Source of the DNA: Sacculina carcini
Taxonomy: Eukaryota; Arthropoda; Thecostraca; Sacculinidae
Reading direction: 5' to 3'
DNA: 64,000 bases
Assembly (NCBI GenBank): GCA_916048095.2
Contig: OU696596.1
Location: forward strand, 434,001-498,000
Below the pieces are notes generated by a model, which worked only from the letters and a program-made list of their open reading frames with translations, searched no databases and was not told the DNA's origin. Position numbers and translations under genes: made by a program. Below, in pieces: positions 1-12,700 of this stretch (the stretch's first letter is position 1; every line of letters begins with the position of its first letter).

Positions 1-2163
1 TAAGTGTGCCCTAAGTGTTACCCAAGTGTGCCCTAAGTGTTACCTAAGTGTGCCCTAAGTGTTACCTAAGTGTGCCCCAAGTGTTACCTAAGTGTGCCCT
101 AAGTGTTACCTAAGTGTGCCCTAAGTGTTACCTAAGTGTTACCTAAGTGTTCCCTAAGTTTTACCTAAGTGTTACCTAAGTGTTACCTAAGAGTTACCTA
201 AGTGTTACATAAGTGTTACCTAAGTGTGCCCTAAGTGTTACCTAAGTGTACCCTTAGTGTTACCCAAGTGTTACCTAAGTGTTACCTAAGTGTTACCTAA
301 GTGTGCCCTAAGTGTTACCTAAGTGTGCCCTAAGTGTTACCTAAGTGTGCCCTAAGTGTTACCCAAGTGTGCCCTAAGTGTTACCCAAGTGTGCCCTAAG
401 TGTTACCTAAGTGTGCCCTAAGTGTGCCCTAAGTGTTACCTAAGTGTACCATAAGTGTTACCTAAGTGTTACCTAAGTGTTACCTAAGTGTTACCTAAGT
501 GTTACCTAAGAGTTACCTAAGTGTTACATAAGTGTTACCTAAGTGTGCCCTAAGTGTTACCTAAGTGTGCCCTAAGTGTTACCTAAGTGTGCCCTAAGTG
601 TTACCTAAGTGTGCCCTAAGTGTTACCTAAGTGTGCCCTAAGTGTGCCCTAAGTGTTACCTAAGTGTACCATAAGTGTTACCTAAGTGTTACCTAAGTGT
701 TACCTAAGTGTTACCTAAGTGTTACCTAAGTGTTACCTAAGTGTTACCCAAGTGATACCTAAGTGTGCCCTAAGTGTTACCTAAGTGTGCCCTAAGTGTG
801 CCCCAAGTGTTACCTAAGTGTACCCTTAGTGTTACCCAAGTGTTACCTAAGTGTTAACTAAGTGTTACCTAAGTGTGCCCTAAGTGTTACCTAAGTGTGC
901 CCTAAGTGTTACCTAAGTGTGCCCTAAGTGTTACCCAAGTGTGCCCTAAGTGTTACCTAAGTGTGCCCTAAGTGTTACCTAAGTGTGCCCCAAGTGTTAC
1001 CTAAGTGTGCCCTAAGTGTTACCTAAGTGTACCCTAAGTGTTACCTAAGTGTTACCTAAGTGTGCCCTAAGTGTTACCCAAGTGTGCCCTAAGTGTTACC
1101 TAAGTGTGCCCCAAGTGTTACCTAAGTGTGCCCTAAGTGTTAACTAAGTGTTACCTAAGTGTGCCCTAAGTGTTACCTAAGTGTGCCCTAAGTGTTACCT
1201 AAGTGTTACCTAAGTGTTACCTAAGTGTCACCTAAGTGTGCCCTAAGTGTTACCCAAGTGTTACCTAAGTGTTACCTAAGTGTTACCTAAGTGTTACCTA
1301 AGTGTTACCTAAGTGTTACCTAAGTGTGCCCTAAGTGTTACCTAAGTGTGCCCTAACTGTTACCTAAGTGTGCCCTAACTGTTACCTAAGTGTGCCCTAA
1401 GTGTTACCTAAGTGTGCCCTAAGTGTTACCTAAGTGTACCCTTAGTGTTACCTAAGTGTTACCTAAGTGTTACCTAAGTGTTACTTAAGTGTTACCTAAG
1501 TGTTACCTAAGTGTTACCTAAGTGTGCCCTAAGTGTTACCTAAGTGTGCCCTAAGTGTTACCTAAGTGTGCCCTAAGTGTTACCTAAGTGTTACCTAAGT
1601 GTTACCTAAGTGTTACCTAAGTGTGCCCTAAGTGTTACCTAAGTGTGCCCTAAGTGTTACCTAAGTGTGCCCTAAGTGTTACCTAAGTGTGCCCTAATTG
1701 TTACCTAAGTGTGCCCTAAGTGTTACCTAAGTGTGCCCTAAGTGTTACCTAAGTGTGCCCTAAGTGTTACCTAAGTGTGCTCTAAGTGCTACCTAAGTGT
1801 GCCCTAAGTGTTACCTAAGTGTGCCCTAAGTGTTACCTAAGTGTGCCCTAAGTGTTACCTAAGTGTGCCCTAAGTGTTACCTAAGTGTGCCCTAAGTGTG
1901 CCCTAAGTGTTACCTAAGTGTACCATAAGTGTTACCTAAGTGTTACCTAAGTGTTACCTAAGTGTTACCTAAGTGTTACCTAAGTGTTACCTAAGTGTTA
2001 CCCAAGTGTTACCTAAGTGTGCCCTAAGTGTTACCTAAGTGTGCCCTAAGTGTGCCCTAAGTGTTACCTAAGTGTACCCTTAGTGTTACCCAAGTGTTAC
2101 CTAAGTGTTAACTAAGTGTTACCTAAGTGTGCCCTAAGTGTTACCTAAGTGTGCCCTAAGTGT
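1..2163. repeat. left-zone HOR copy L0 (partial)
   Basis: This is the part of the array before the first truncated unit. From about base 165 onward it matches the sequence 7,542 bp downstream: the TAAGAG variant at 191 pairs with 7,733, CTTAG at 253 with 7,795, the GAT variant at 754 with 8,296, the GTCACC variant at 1,229 with 8,771, and GCTC at 1,779 with 9,321. The first 165 bp do not keep this match. They contain two adjacent units seen nowhere else in the window, one ending TTCCC at 144-154 and one with TTTT at 155-165. Confidence 0.85.
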
Positions 2164-2790
2164 TAAGTGTGCCCTAAGTGTGTCCTAACTGTTACCTAAG
2201 TGTGCCCTAACTGTTACCTAAGTATGCCCTAAGTGTTACCTAAGTGTGCCCTAAGTGTTACCTAAGTGTGCCCTAAGTGTTACCTAAGTGTGCCCCAAGT
2301 GTTACCTAAGTGTGCCCTAAGTGTTAACTAAGTGTTACCTAAGTGTGCCCTAAGTGTTACCTAAGTGTACCATAAGTGTTACCTAAGTGTTACCTAAGTG
2401 TTACCTAAGTGTTACCTAAGAGTTACCTAAGTGTTACATATGTGTTACCTAAGTGTGCCCTAAGTGTTACCTAAGTGTGCGCTAAGTGTTACCTAAGTGT
2501 TATCTAAGTGTGCCCTAAGTGTTACCTAAGTGTGCCCTAAGTGTTACCTAAGTGTGCCCTAAGTGTTACCTAAGTGTGCCCTAAGTGTTACCCAAGTGTG
2601 CCCTAAGTGTTACCTAAGTGTGCCCTAAGTGTTACCTAAGTGTGCCCCAAGTGTTACCTAAGTGTGCCCTAAGTGTTAACTAAGTGTTACCTAAGTGTGC
2701 CCTAAGTGTTACCTAAGTGTGCCCTAAGTGTTACCTAAGTGTTACCTAAGTGTTACCTAAGTGTTACCTAAGTGTTACCTAAGTGTGCCC
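165..2790. repeat. left-zone block, copy 1 of a 7,542-bp-spaced duplication
   Basis: This block matches about 7,707-10,320 at a constant offset of 7,542 bp: landmarks at 191, 253, 754, 1,229, 1,779, 2,164 and 2,480 all pair exactly. By 2,851 the offset has dropped by one unit (2,851 with 10,382). A GCCC unit near 2,271 replaces the GGCC of the other copy. Boundaries are approximate, set by the last and first matching landmarks. Confidence 0.8.
2157..2163 (+). repeat. truncated 7-bp unit 1 (left subtype)
   Basis: TAAGTGT runs straight into the next TAAGTG, so the last four bases of the unit are missing. It is first in the window and shifts the 11-bp register by 4 bp. The left-zone GCTC block starts 385 bp before the following unit. 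The next junction is 7,542 bp on. Confidence 0.97.
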
Positions 2791-2829
2791 TAAGTGTTAC
2801 CCAAGTGTTACCTAAGTGTTACCTAAGTG

Positions 2830-5800
2830 TTACCTAAGTGTTACCTAAGTATTACCTAAGTGTTACCTAAGTGTGCCCTAAGTGTTACCTAAGTGTGCCC
2901 TAACTGTTACCTAAGTGTGCCCTAAGTGTTACCTAAGTGTGCCCTAAGTGTTACCTAAGTGTGCCCTAAGTGTTACCTAAGTGTACCCTTAGTGTTACCT
3001 AAGTGTTACCTAAGTGTTAACTAAGTGCTACTTAAGTGTTACCCAAGTGTGCCCTAAGTGTTACCTAAGTGTGCCCTAAGTGTTACCTAAGTGTACCCTA
3101 AGTGTTACCTAAGTGTTACCTAAGTGTTACCTAAGTGTTACCCAAGTGTTACCTAAGTGTGCCCTAAGTGTTACCTAAGTGTGCCCTAAGTGTGCCCTAA
3201 GTGTTACCTAAGTGTGCCCTTAGTGTTACCCAAGTGTTACCTAAGTGTTACCTAAGTGTGCCCTAAGTGTTACCTAAGTGTGCCCTAAGTGTTACCTAAG
3301 TGTGCCCTAAGTGTTACCCAAGTGTGCCCTAAGTGTTACCCAAGTGTGCCCTAAGTGTTACCTAAGTGTGCCCTAAGTGTGCCCTAAGTGTTACCTAAGT
3401 GTACCATAAGTGTTACCTAAGTGTTACCTAAGTGTTACCTAAGTGTTACCTAAGTGTTACCTAAGAGTTACCTAAGTGTTACATAAGTGTTACCTAAGTG
3501 TGCCCTAAGTGTTACCTAAGTGTGCCCTAAGTGTTACCTAAGTGTGCCCTAAGTGTTACCTAAGTGTGCCCTAAGTGTTACCTAAGTGTGCCCTAAGTGT
3601 TATCTAAGTGTGCCCTAAGTGTTACCTAAGTGTACCCTAAGTGTTACCTAAGTGTGGCCTAAGTGTTACCTAAGTGTGCCCCAAGAGTTACCTAAGTGTG
3701 CCCTAAGTGTTAACTAAGTGTTACCTAAGTGTGCCCTAAGTGTTACCTAAGTGTACCATAAGTGTTACCTAAGTGTTACCTAAGTGTTACCTAAGTGTTA
3801 CCTAAGTGTTACCTAAGAGTTACCTAAGTGTTACATAAGTGTTACCTAAGTGTGCCCTAAGTGTTACCTAAGTGTGCCCTAAGTGTTACCCAAGTGTGCC
3901 CTAAGTGTTACCTAAGTGTGCCCTAAGTGTTACCTAAGTGTGCCCCAAGTGTTACCTAAGTGTGCCCTAAGTGTTACCTAAGTGTGCCCTAAGTGTTACC
4001 TAAGTGTTACCTAAGTGTTACCTAAGTGTTACCTAAGTGTTACCTAAGTGTTACCTAAGAGTTACCTAAGTGTTACATAAGTGTTACCTAAGTGTGCCCT
4101 AAGTGTTACCTAAGTGTTACCTAAGTGTTACCTAAGTGTTACCTAAGTGTTACCTAAGTGTTACCTAAGAGTTACCTAAGTGTTACATAAGTGTTACCTA
4201 AGTGTGCCCTAAGTGTTACCTAAGTGTACCCTTAGTGTTACCCAAGTGTTACCTAAGTGTTACCTAAGTGTTACCTAAGTGTGCCCTAAGTGTTACCTAA
4301 GTGTGCCCTAAGTGTTACCTAAGTGTGCCCTAAGTGTTACCCAAGTGTGCCCTAAGTGTTACCCAAGTGTGCCCTAAGTGTTACCTAAGTGTGCCCTAAG
4401 TGTGCCCTAAGTGTTACCTAAGTGTACCATAAGTGTTACCTAAGTGTTACCTAAGTGTTACCTAAGTGTTACCTAAGTGTTACCTAAGTATTACCTAAGT
4501 GTTACCTAAGTGTGCCCTAAGTGTTACCTAAGTGTGCCCTAACTGTTACCTAAGTGTGCCCTAACTGTTACCTAAGTGTGCCCTAAGTGTTACCTAAGTG
4601 TGCCCTAAGTGTTACCTAAGTGTACCCTTAGTGTTACCTAAGTGTTACCTAAGTGTTAACTAAGTGCTACTTAAGTGTTACCCAAGTGTGCCCTAAGTGT
4701 TACCTAAGTGTGCCCTAAGTGTTACCTAAGTGTACCCTAAGTGTTACCTAAGTGTTACCTAAGTGTTACCTAAGTGTTACCCAAGTGTTACCTAAGTGTG
4801 CCCTAAGTGTTACCTAAGTGTGCCCTAAGTGTGCCCTAAGTGTTACCTAAGTGTACCCTTAGTGTTACCCAAGTGTTACCTAAGTGTTACCTAAGTGTGC
4901 CCTAAGTGTTACCTAAGTGTGCCCTAAGTGTTACCTAAGTGTGCCCTAAGTGTTACCCAAGTGTGCCCTAAGTGTTACCCAAGTGTGCCCTAAGTGTTAC
5001 CTAAGTGTGCCCTAAGTGTGCCCTAAGTGTTACCTAAGTGTACCATAAGTGTTACCTAAGTGTTACCTAAGTGTTACCTAAGTGTTACCTAAGTGTTACC
5101 TAAGAGTTACCTAAGTGTTACATAAGTGTTACCTAAGTGTGCCCTAAGTGTTACCTAAGTGTGCCCTAAGTGTTACCTAAGTGTGCCCTAAGTGTTACCT
5201 AAGTGTGCCCTAAGTGTTACCTAAGTGTGCCCTAAGTGTTATCTAAGTGTGCCCTAAGTGTTACCTAAGTGTACCCTAAGTGTTACCTAAGTGTGGCCTA
5301 AGTGTTACCTAAGTGTGCCCCAAGAGTTACCTAAGTGTGCCCTAAGTGTTAACTAAGTGTTACCTAAGTGTGCCCTAAGTGTTACCTAAGTGTACCATAA
5401 GTGTTACCTAAGTGTTACCTAAGTGTTACCTAAGTGTTACCTAAGTGTTACCTAAGAGTTACCTAAGTGTTACATAAGTGTTACCTAAGTGTGCCCTAAG
5501 TGTTACCTAAGTGTGCCCTAAGTGTTACCCAAGTGTGCCCTAAGTGTTACCTAAGTGTGCCCTAAGTGTTACCTAAGTGTGCCCCAAGTGTTACCTAAGT
5601 GTGCCCTAAGTGTTACCTAAGTGTGCCCTAAGTGTTACCTAAGTGTTACCTAAGTGTTACCTAAGTGTTACCTAAGTGTTACCTAAGTGTTACCTAAGAG
5701 TTACCTAAGTGTTACATAAGTGTTACCTAAGTGTGCCCTAAGTGTTACCTAAGTGTACCCTTAGTGTTACCCAAGTGTTACCTAAGTGTTACCTAAGTGT

Positions 5801-6010
5801 TACCTAAGTGTGCCCTAAGTGTTACCTAAGTGTGCCCTAAGTGTTACCTAAGTGTGCCCTAAGTGTTACCCAAGTGTGCCCTAAGTGTTACCCAAGTGTG
5901 CCCTAAGTGTTACCTAAGTGTGCCCTAAGTGTGCCCTAAGTGTTACCTAAGTGTACCATAAGTGTTACCTAAGTGTTACCTAAGTGTTACCTAAGTGTTA
6001 CCTAAGTGTT
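2830..6010. repeat. 1,639-bp tandem duplication
   Basis: Two adjacent copies are displaced by 1,639 bp (149 units), with the junction near 4,470. Paired landmarks are TAAGTATT (2,851 and 4,490), the AGTGCTACTT variant found only in these two places (3,028 and 4,667), and CCCCAAGAG (3,685 and 5,324). After about 4,200 the offset becomes 1,529 bp because the first copy holds an extra 110-bp tandem repeat. Outer boundaries are approximate. Confidence 0.85.
3979..4198. repeat. 110-bp tandem duplication (2 x 10 units)
   Basis: Two consecutive copies of a ten-unit block: one G-type, six T-type, one TAAGAG, one ending TACA, one T-type. The copies are 3,979-4,088 and 4,089-4,198. The equivalent place in the downstream 1,639-bp copy (near 5,697) has only one, so the change happened after, or was lost since, the larger duplication. 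Confidence 0.88.
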
Positions 6011-6091
6011 ACCTAAGTGTTACCTAAGTGTTACCCAAGTGATACCTAAGTGTGCCCTAAGTGTTACCTAAGTGTGCCCTAAGTGTGCCCC

Positions 6092-7130
6092 AAGTGTTAC
6101 CTAAGTGTACCATAAGTGTTACCTAAGTGTTACCTAAGTGTTACCTAAGTGTTACCTAAGTGTTACCTAAGAGTTACCTAAGTGTTACATAAGTGTTACC
6201 TAAGTGTGCCCTAAGTGTTACCTAAGTGTGCCCTAAGTGTTACCTAAGTGTGCCCTAAGTGTTACCTAAGTGTGCCCTAAGTGTTACCTAAGTGTGCCCT
6301 AAGTGTGCCCTAAGTGTTACCTAAGTGTACCATAAGTGTTACCTAAGTGTTACCTAAGTGTTACCTAAGTGTTACCTAAGTGTTACCTAAGTGTTACCTA
6401 AGTGTTACCCAAGTGATACCTAAGTGTGCCCTAAGTGTTACCTAAGTGTGCCCTAAGTGTGCCCCAAGTGTTACCTAAGTGTACCCTTAGTGTTACCCAA
6501 GTGTTACCTAAGTGTTAACTAAGTGTTACCTAAGTGTGCCCTAAGTGTTACCTAAGTGTGCCCTAAGTGTTACCTAAGTGTGCCCTAAGTGTTACCCAAG
6601 TGTGCCCTAAGTGTTACCTAAGTGTGCCCTAAGTGTTACCTAAGTGTGCCCCAAGTGTTACCTAAGTGTGCCCTAAGTGTTACCTAAGTGTACCCTAAGT
6701 GTTACCTAAGTGTTACCTAAGTGTGCCCTAAGTGTTACCCAAGTGTGCCCTAAGTGTTACCTAAGTGTGCCCCAAGTGTTACCTAAGTGTGCCCTAAGTG
6801 TTAACTAAGTGTTACCTAAGTGTGCCCTAAGTGTTACCTAAGTGTGCCCTAAGTGTTACCTAAGTGTTACCTAAGTGTTACCTAAGTGTCACCTAAGTGT
6901 GCCCTAAGTGTTACCCAAGTGTTACCTAAGTGTTACCTAAGTGTTACCTAAGTGTTACCTAAGTATTACCTAAGTGTTACCTAAGTGTGCCCTAAGTGTT
7001 ACCTAAGTGTGCCCTAACTGTTACCTAAGTGTGCCCTAACTGTTACCTAAGTGTGCCCTAAGTGTTACCTAAGTGTGCCCTAAGTGTTACCTAAGTGTAC
7101 CCTTAGTGTTACCTAAGTGTTACCTAAGAG
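6092..7130. repeat. 1.0-kb segment, copy 1 (1,881-bp spacing)
   Basis: This segment matches about 7,973-9,010 at +1,881 bp (171 units): TAAGAG 6,171 with 8,052, GAT variant 6,415 with 8,296, GTCACC 6,890 with 8,771, TAAGTATT 6,965 with 8,846. The match stops upstream at a C/T difference (6,091 with 7,972) and downstream where this copy runs into a TAAGAG unit near 7,135. Confidence 0.82.
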
Positions 7131-7972
7131 TTACCTAAGTGTTACATAAGTGTTACCTAAGTGTGCCCTAAGTGTTACCTAAGTGTGCCCTAAGTGTTAC
7201 CTAAGTGTGCCCTAAGTGTTACCTAAGTGTGCCCTAAGTGTTACCTAAGTGTGCCCTAAGTGTTATCTAAGTGTGCCCTAAGTGTTACCTAAGTGTACCC
7301 TAAGTGTTACCTAAGTGTGGCCTAAGTGTTACCTAAGTGTGCCCCAAGAGTTACCTAAGTGTGCCCTAAGTGTTAACTAAGTGTTACCTAAGTGTGCCCT
7401 AAGTGTTACCTAAGTGTACCATAAGTGTTACCTAAGTGTTACCTAAGTGTTACCTAAGTGTTACCTAAGTGTTACCTAAGAGTTACCTAAGTGTTACATA
7501 AGTGTTACCTAAGTGTGCCCTAAGTGTTACCTAAGTGTGCCCTAAGTGTTACCCAAGTGTGCCCTAAGTGTTACCTAAGTGTGCCCTAAGTGTTACCTAA
7601 GTGTGCCCCAAGTGTTACCTAAGTGTGCCCTAAGTGTTACCTAAGTGTGCCCTAAGTGTTACCTAAGTGTTACCTAAGTGTTACCTAAGTGTTACCTAAG
7701 TGTTACCTAAGTGTTACCTAAGTGTTACCTAAGAGTTACCTAAGTGTTACATAAGTGTTACCTAAGTGTGCCCTAAGTGTTACCTAAGTGTACCCTTAGT
7801 GTTACCCAAGTGTTACCTAAGTGTTACCTAAGTGTTACCTAAGTGTGCCCTAAGTGTTACCTAAGTGTGCCCTAAGTGTTACCTAAGTGTGCCCTAAGTG
7901 TTACCCAAGTGTGCCCTAAGTGTTACCCAAGTGTGCCCTAAGTGTTACCTAAGTGTGCCCTAAGTGTGCCCT

Positions 7973-9010
7973 AAGTGTTACCTAAGTGTACCATAAGTGT
8001 TACCTAAGTGTTACCTAAGTGTTACCTAAGTGTTACCTAAGTGTTACCTAAGAGTTACCTAAGTGTTACATAAGTGTTACCTAAGTGTGCCCTAAGTGTT
8101 ACCTAAGTGTGCCCTAAGTGTTACCTAAGTGTGCCCTAAGTGTTACCTAAGTGTGCCCTAAGTGTTACCTAAGTGTGCCCTAAGTGTGCCCTAAGTGTTA
8201 CCTAAGTGTACCATAAGTGTTACCTAAGTGTTACCTAAGTGTTACCTAAGTGTTACCTAAGTGTTACCTAAGTGTTACCTAAGTGTTACCCAAGTGATAC
8301 CTAAGTGTGCCCTAAGTGTTACCTAAGTGTGCCCTAAGTGTGCCCCAAGTGTTACCTAAGTGTACCCTTAGTGTTACCCAAGTGTTACCTAAGTGTTAAC
8401 TAAGTGTTACCTAAGTGTGCCCTAAGTGTTACCTAAGTGTGCCCTAAGTGTTACCTAAGTGTGCCCTAAGTGTTACCCAAGTGTGCCCTAAGTGTTACCT
8501 AAGTGTGCCCTAAGTGTTACCTAAGTGTGCCCCAAGTGTTACCTAAGTGTGCCCTAAGTGTTACCTAAGTGTACCCTAAGTGTTACCTAAGTGTTACCTA
8601 AGTGTGCCCTAAGTGTTACCCAAGTGTGCCCTAAGTGTTACCTAAGTGTGCCCCAAGTGTTACCTAAGTGTGCCCTAAGTGTTAACTAAGTGTTACCTAA
8701 GTGTGCCCTAAGTGTTACCTAAGTGTGCCCTAAGTGTTACCTAAGTGTTACCTAAGTGTTACCTAAGTGTCACCTAAGTGTGCCCTAAGTGTTACCCAAG
8801 TGTTACCTAAGTGTTACCTAAGTGTTACCTAAGTGTTACCTAAGTATTACCTAAGTGTTACCTAAGTGTGCCCTAAGTGTTACCTAAGTGTGCCCTAACT
8901 GTTACCTAAGTGTGCCCTAACTGTTACCTAAGTGTGCCCTAAGTGTTACCTAAGTGTGCCCTAAGTGTTACCTAAGTGTACCCTTAGTGTTACCTAAGTG
9001 TTACCTAAGT
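7973..9010. repeat. 1.0-kb segment, copy 2 (1,881-bp spacing)
   Basis: Partner of the segment at 6,092-7,130. It lies inside the larger block duplicated at 7,542 bp, so the same landmarks occur three times in the first 9 kb. It ends where this copy continues with a TTAAC unit while the other goes to TAAGAG. Confidence 0.82.
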
Positions 9011-9698
9011 GTTAACTAAGTGTTACTTAAGTGTTACCTAAGTGTTACCTAAGTGTTACCTAAGTGTGCCCTAAGTGTTACCTAAGTGTGCCCTAAGTGT
9101 TACCTAAGTGTGCCCTAAGTGTTACCTAAGTGTTACCTAAGTGTTACCTAAGTGTTACCTAAGTGTGCCCTAAGTGTTACCTAAGTGTGCCCTAAGTGTT
9201 ACCTAAGTGTGCCCTAAGTGTTACCTAAGTGTGCCCTAATTGTTACCTAAGTGTGCCCTAAGTGTTACCTAAGTGTGCCCTAAGTGTTACCTAAGTGTGC
9301 CCTAAGTGTTACCTAAGTGTGCTCTAAGTGCTACCTAAGTGTGCCCTAAGTGTTACCTAAGTGTGCCCTAAGTGTTACCTAAGTGTGCCCTAAGTGTTAC
9401 CTAAGTGTGCCCTAAGTGTTACCTAAGTGTGCCCTAAGTGTGCCCTAAGTGTTACCTAAGTGTACCATAAGTGTTACCTAAGTGTTACCTAAGTGTTACC
9501 TAAGTGTTACCTAAGTGTTACCTAAGTGTTACCTAAGTGTTACCCAAGTGTTACCTAAGTGTGCCCTAAGTGTTACCTAAGTGTGCCCTAAGTGTGCCCT
9601 AAGTGTTACCTAAGTGTACCCTTAGTGTTACCCAAGTGTTACCTAAGTGTTAACTAAGTGTTACCTAAGTGTGCCCTAAGTGTTACCTAAGTGTGCCC

Positions 9699-9705
9699 TA
9701 AGTGT
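9699..9705 (+). repeat. truncated 7-bp unit 2 (left subtype)
   Basis: The 4-bp deletion and downstream context are the same as in the first copy, including the GTCC unit and the CTAACTG pair. The GCTC block is 385 bp upstream and GCGC 316 bp downstream. The next junction is 4,330 bp on. Confidence 0.97.
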
Positions 9706-12700
9706 TAAGTGTGCCCTAAGTGTGTCCTAACTGTTACCTAAGTGTGCCCTAACTGTTACCTAAGTATGCCCTAAGTGTTACCTAAGTGTGCCCTAAGTGT
9801 TACCTAAGTGTGGCCTAAGTGTTACCTAAGTGTGCCCCAAGTGTTACCTAAGTGTGCCCTAAGTGTTAACTAAGTGTTACCTAAGTGTGCCCTAAGTGTT
9901 ACCTAAGTGTACCATAAGTGTTACCTAAGTGTTACCTAAGTGTTACCTAAGTGTTACCTAAGAGTTACCTAAGTGTTACATATGTGTTACCTAAGTGTGC
10001 CCTAAGTGTTACCTAAGTGTGCGCTAAGTGTTACCTAAGTGTTATCTAAGTGTGCCCTAAGTGTTACCTAAGTGTGCCCTAAGTGTTACCTAAGTGTGCC
10101 CTAAGTGTTACCTAAGTGTGCCCTAAGTGTTACCCAAGTGTGCCCTAAGTGTTACCTAAGTGTGCCCTAAGTGTTACCTAAGTGTGCCCCAAGTGTTACC
10201 TAAGTGTGCCCTAAGTGTTAACTAAGTGTTACCTAAGTGTGCCCTAAGTGTTACCTAAGTGTGCCCTAAGTGTTACCTAAGTGTTACCTAAGTGTTACCT
10301 AAGTGTTACCTAAGTGTGCCCTAAGTGTTACCCAAGTGTTACCTAAGTGTTACCTAAGTGTTACCTAAGTCTTACCTAAGTATTACCTAAGTGTTACCTA
10401 AGTGTGCCCTAAGTGTTACCTAAGTGTGCCCTAAGTGTTACCTAAGTGTGCCCTAACTGTTACCTAAGTGTGCCCTAAGTGTTACCTAAGTGTGCCCTAA
10501 GTGTTACCTAAGTGTACCCTTAGTGTTACCTAAGTGTTACCTAAGTGTTAACTAAGTGTTACTTAAGTGTTACCCAAGTGTGCCCTAAGTGTTACCTAAG
10601 TGTGCCCTAAGTGTTACCTAAGTGTACCCTAAGTGTTACCTAAGTGTTACCTAAGTGTTACCTAAGTGTTACCCAAGTGTTACCTAAGTGTGCCCTAAGT
10701 GTTACCTAAGTGTGCCCTAAGTGTGCCCTAAGTGTTACCTAAGTGTACCCTTAGTGTTACCCAAGTGTTACCTAAGTGTTACCTAAGTGTGCCCTAAGTG
10801 TTACCTAAGTGTGCCCTAAGTGTTACCTAAGTGTGCCCTAAGTGTTACCCAAGTGTGCCCTAAGTGTTACCCAAGTGTGCCCTAAGTGTTACCTAAGTGT
10901 GCCCTAAGTGTGCCCTAAGTGTTACCTAAGTGTACCATAAGTGTTACCTAAGTGTTACCTAAGTGTTACCTAAGTGTTACCTAAGTGTTACCTAAGAGTT
11001 ACCTAAGTGTTACATAAGTGTTACCTAAGTGTTACCTAAGTGTGCCCTAAGTGTGCCCTAAGTGTTACCTAAGTGTACCATAAGTGTTACCTAAGTGTTA
11101 CCTAAGTGTTACCTAAGTGTTACCTAAGTGTTACCTAAGAGTTACCTAAGTGTTACATAAGTGTTACCTAAGTGTGCCCTAAGTGTTACCTAAGTGTGCC
11201 CTAAGTGTTACCTAAGTGTGCCCTAAGTGTTACCTAAGTGTGCCCTAAGTGTTACCTAAGTGTGCCCTAAGTGTTATCTAAGTGTGCCCTAAGTGTTACC
11301 TAAGTGTACCCTAAGTGTTACCTAAGTGTTAACTAAGTGTTACCTAAGTGTGCCCTAAGTGTTACCTAAGTGTGCCCTAAGTGTTACCTAAGTGTGCCCT
11401 AAGTGTTACCCAAGTGTGCCCTAAGTGTTACCTAAGTGTGCCCTAAGTGTTACCTAAGTGTGCCCCAAGTGTTACCTAAGTGTGCCCTAAGTGTTACCTA
11501 AGTGTACCCTAAGTGTTACCTAAGTGTTACCTAAGTGTGCCCTAAGTGTTACCCAAGTGTGCCCTAAGTGTTACCTAAGTGTGCCCCAAGTGTTACCTAA
11601 GTGTGCCCTAAGTGTTAACTAAGTGTTACCTAAGTGTGCCCTAAGTGTTACCTAAGTGTGCCCTAAGTGTTACCTAAGTGTTACCTAAGTGTTACCTAAG
11701 TGTCACCTAAGTGTGCCCTAAGTGTTACCCAAGTGTTACCTAAGTGTTACCTAAGTGTTACCTAAGTGTTACCTAAGTATTACCTAAGTGTTACCTAAGT
11801 GTGCCCTAAGTGTTACCTAAGTGTGCCCTAACTGTTACCTAAGTGTGCCCTAACTGTTACCTAAGTGTGCCCTAAGTGTTACCTAAGTGTGCCCTAAGTG
11901 TTACCTAAGTGTACCCTTAGTGTTACCTAAGTGTTACCTAAGTGTTAACTAAGTGTTACTTAAGTGTTACCCAAGTGTGCCCTAAGTGTTACCTAAGTGT
12001 GCCCTAAGTGTTACCTAAGTGTACCCTAAGTGTTACCTAAGTGTTACCTAAGTGTTACCTAAGTGTTACCCAAGTGTTACCTAAGTGTGCCCTAAGTGTT
12101 ACCTAAGTGTGCCCTAAGTGTGCCCTAAGTGTTACCTAAGTGTACCCTTAGTGTTACCCAAGTGTTACCTAAGTGTTACCTAAGTGTGCCCTAAGTGTTA
12201 CCTAAGTGTGCCCTAAGTGTTACCTAAGTGTGCCCTAAGTGTTACCCAAGTGTGCCCTAAGTGTTACCCAAGTGTGCCCTAAGTGTTACCTAAGTGTGCC
12301 CTAAGTGTGCCCTAAGTGTTACCTAAGTGTACCATAAGTGTTACCTAAGTGTTACCTAAGTGTTACCTAAGTGTTACCTAAGTGTTACCTAAGAGTTACC
12401 TAAGTGTTACATAAGTGTTACCTAAGTGTTACCTAAGTGTGCCCTAAGTGTGCCCTAAGTGTTACCTAAGTGTACCATAAGTGTTACCTAAGTGTTACCT
12501 AAGTGTTACCTAAGTGTTACCTAAGTGTTACCTAAGAGTTACCTAAGTGTTACATAAGTGTTACCTAAGTGTGCCCTAAGTGTTACCTAAGTGTGCCCTA
12601 AGTGTTACCTAAGTGTGCCCTAAGTGTTACCTAAGTATGCCCTAAGTGTTACCTAAGTGTGCCCTAAGTGTTATCTAAGTGTGCCCTAAGTGTTACCTAA

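Larger units (their letters stand above)
2164..9705. repeat. left-zone HOR copy L1, composite (7,542 bp)
   Basis: This interval runs from the first truncated-unit junction to the second. It is longer than the next two intervals because it is composite: it contains a 1,639-bp tandem duplication (about 2,830-6,010), a segment repeated 1,881 bp apart (about 6,092-7,130 and 7,973-9,010), and the start of a block that repeats L0. Its length equals the displacement between the two duplicated left-zone blocks, so the whole interval is one period of that duplication. Confidence 0.8.
7707..10320. repeat. left-zone block, copy 2 of a 7,542-bp-spaced duplication
   Basis: Partner of the block at about 165-2,790. 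It contains the GAT and GTCACC variants 475 bp apart (8,296 and 8,771). That spacing is shared by four sites in the window (754/1,229, 6,415/6,890, 8,296/8,771 and 16,604/17,079). It ends shortly before a TAAGTC unit at 10,371 that the first copy lacks. Confidence 0.8.
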
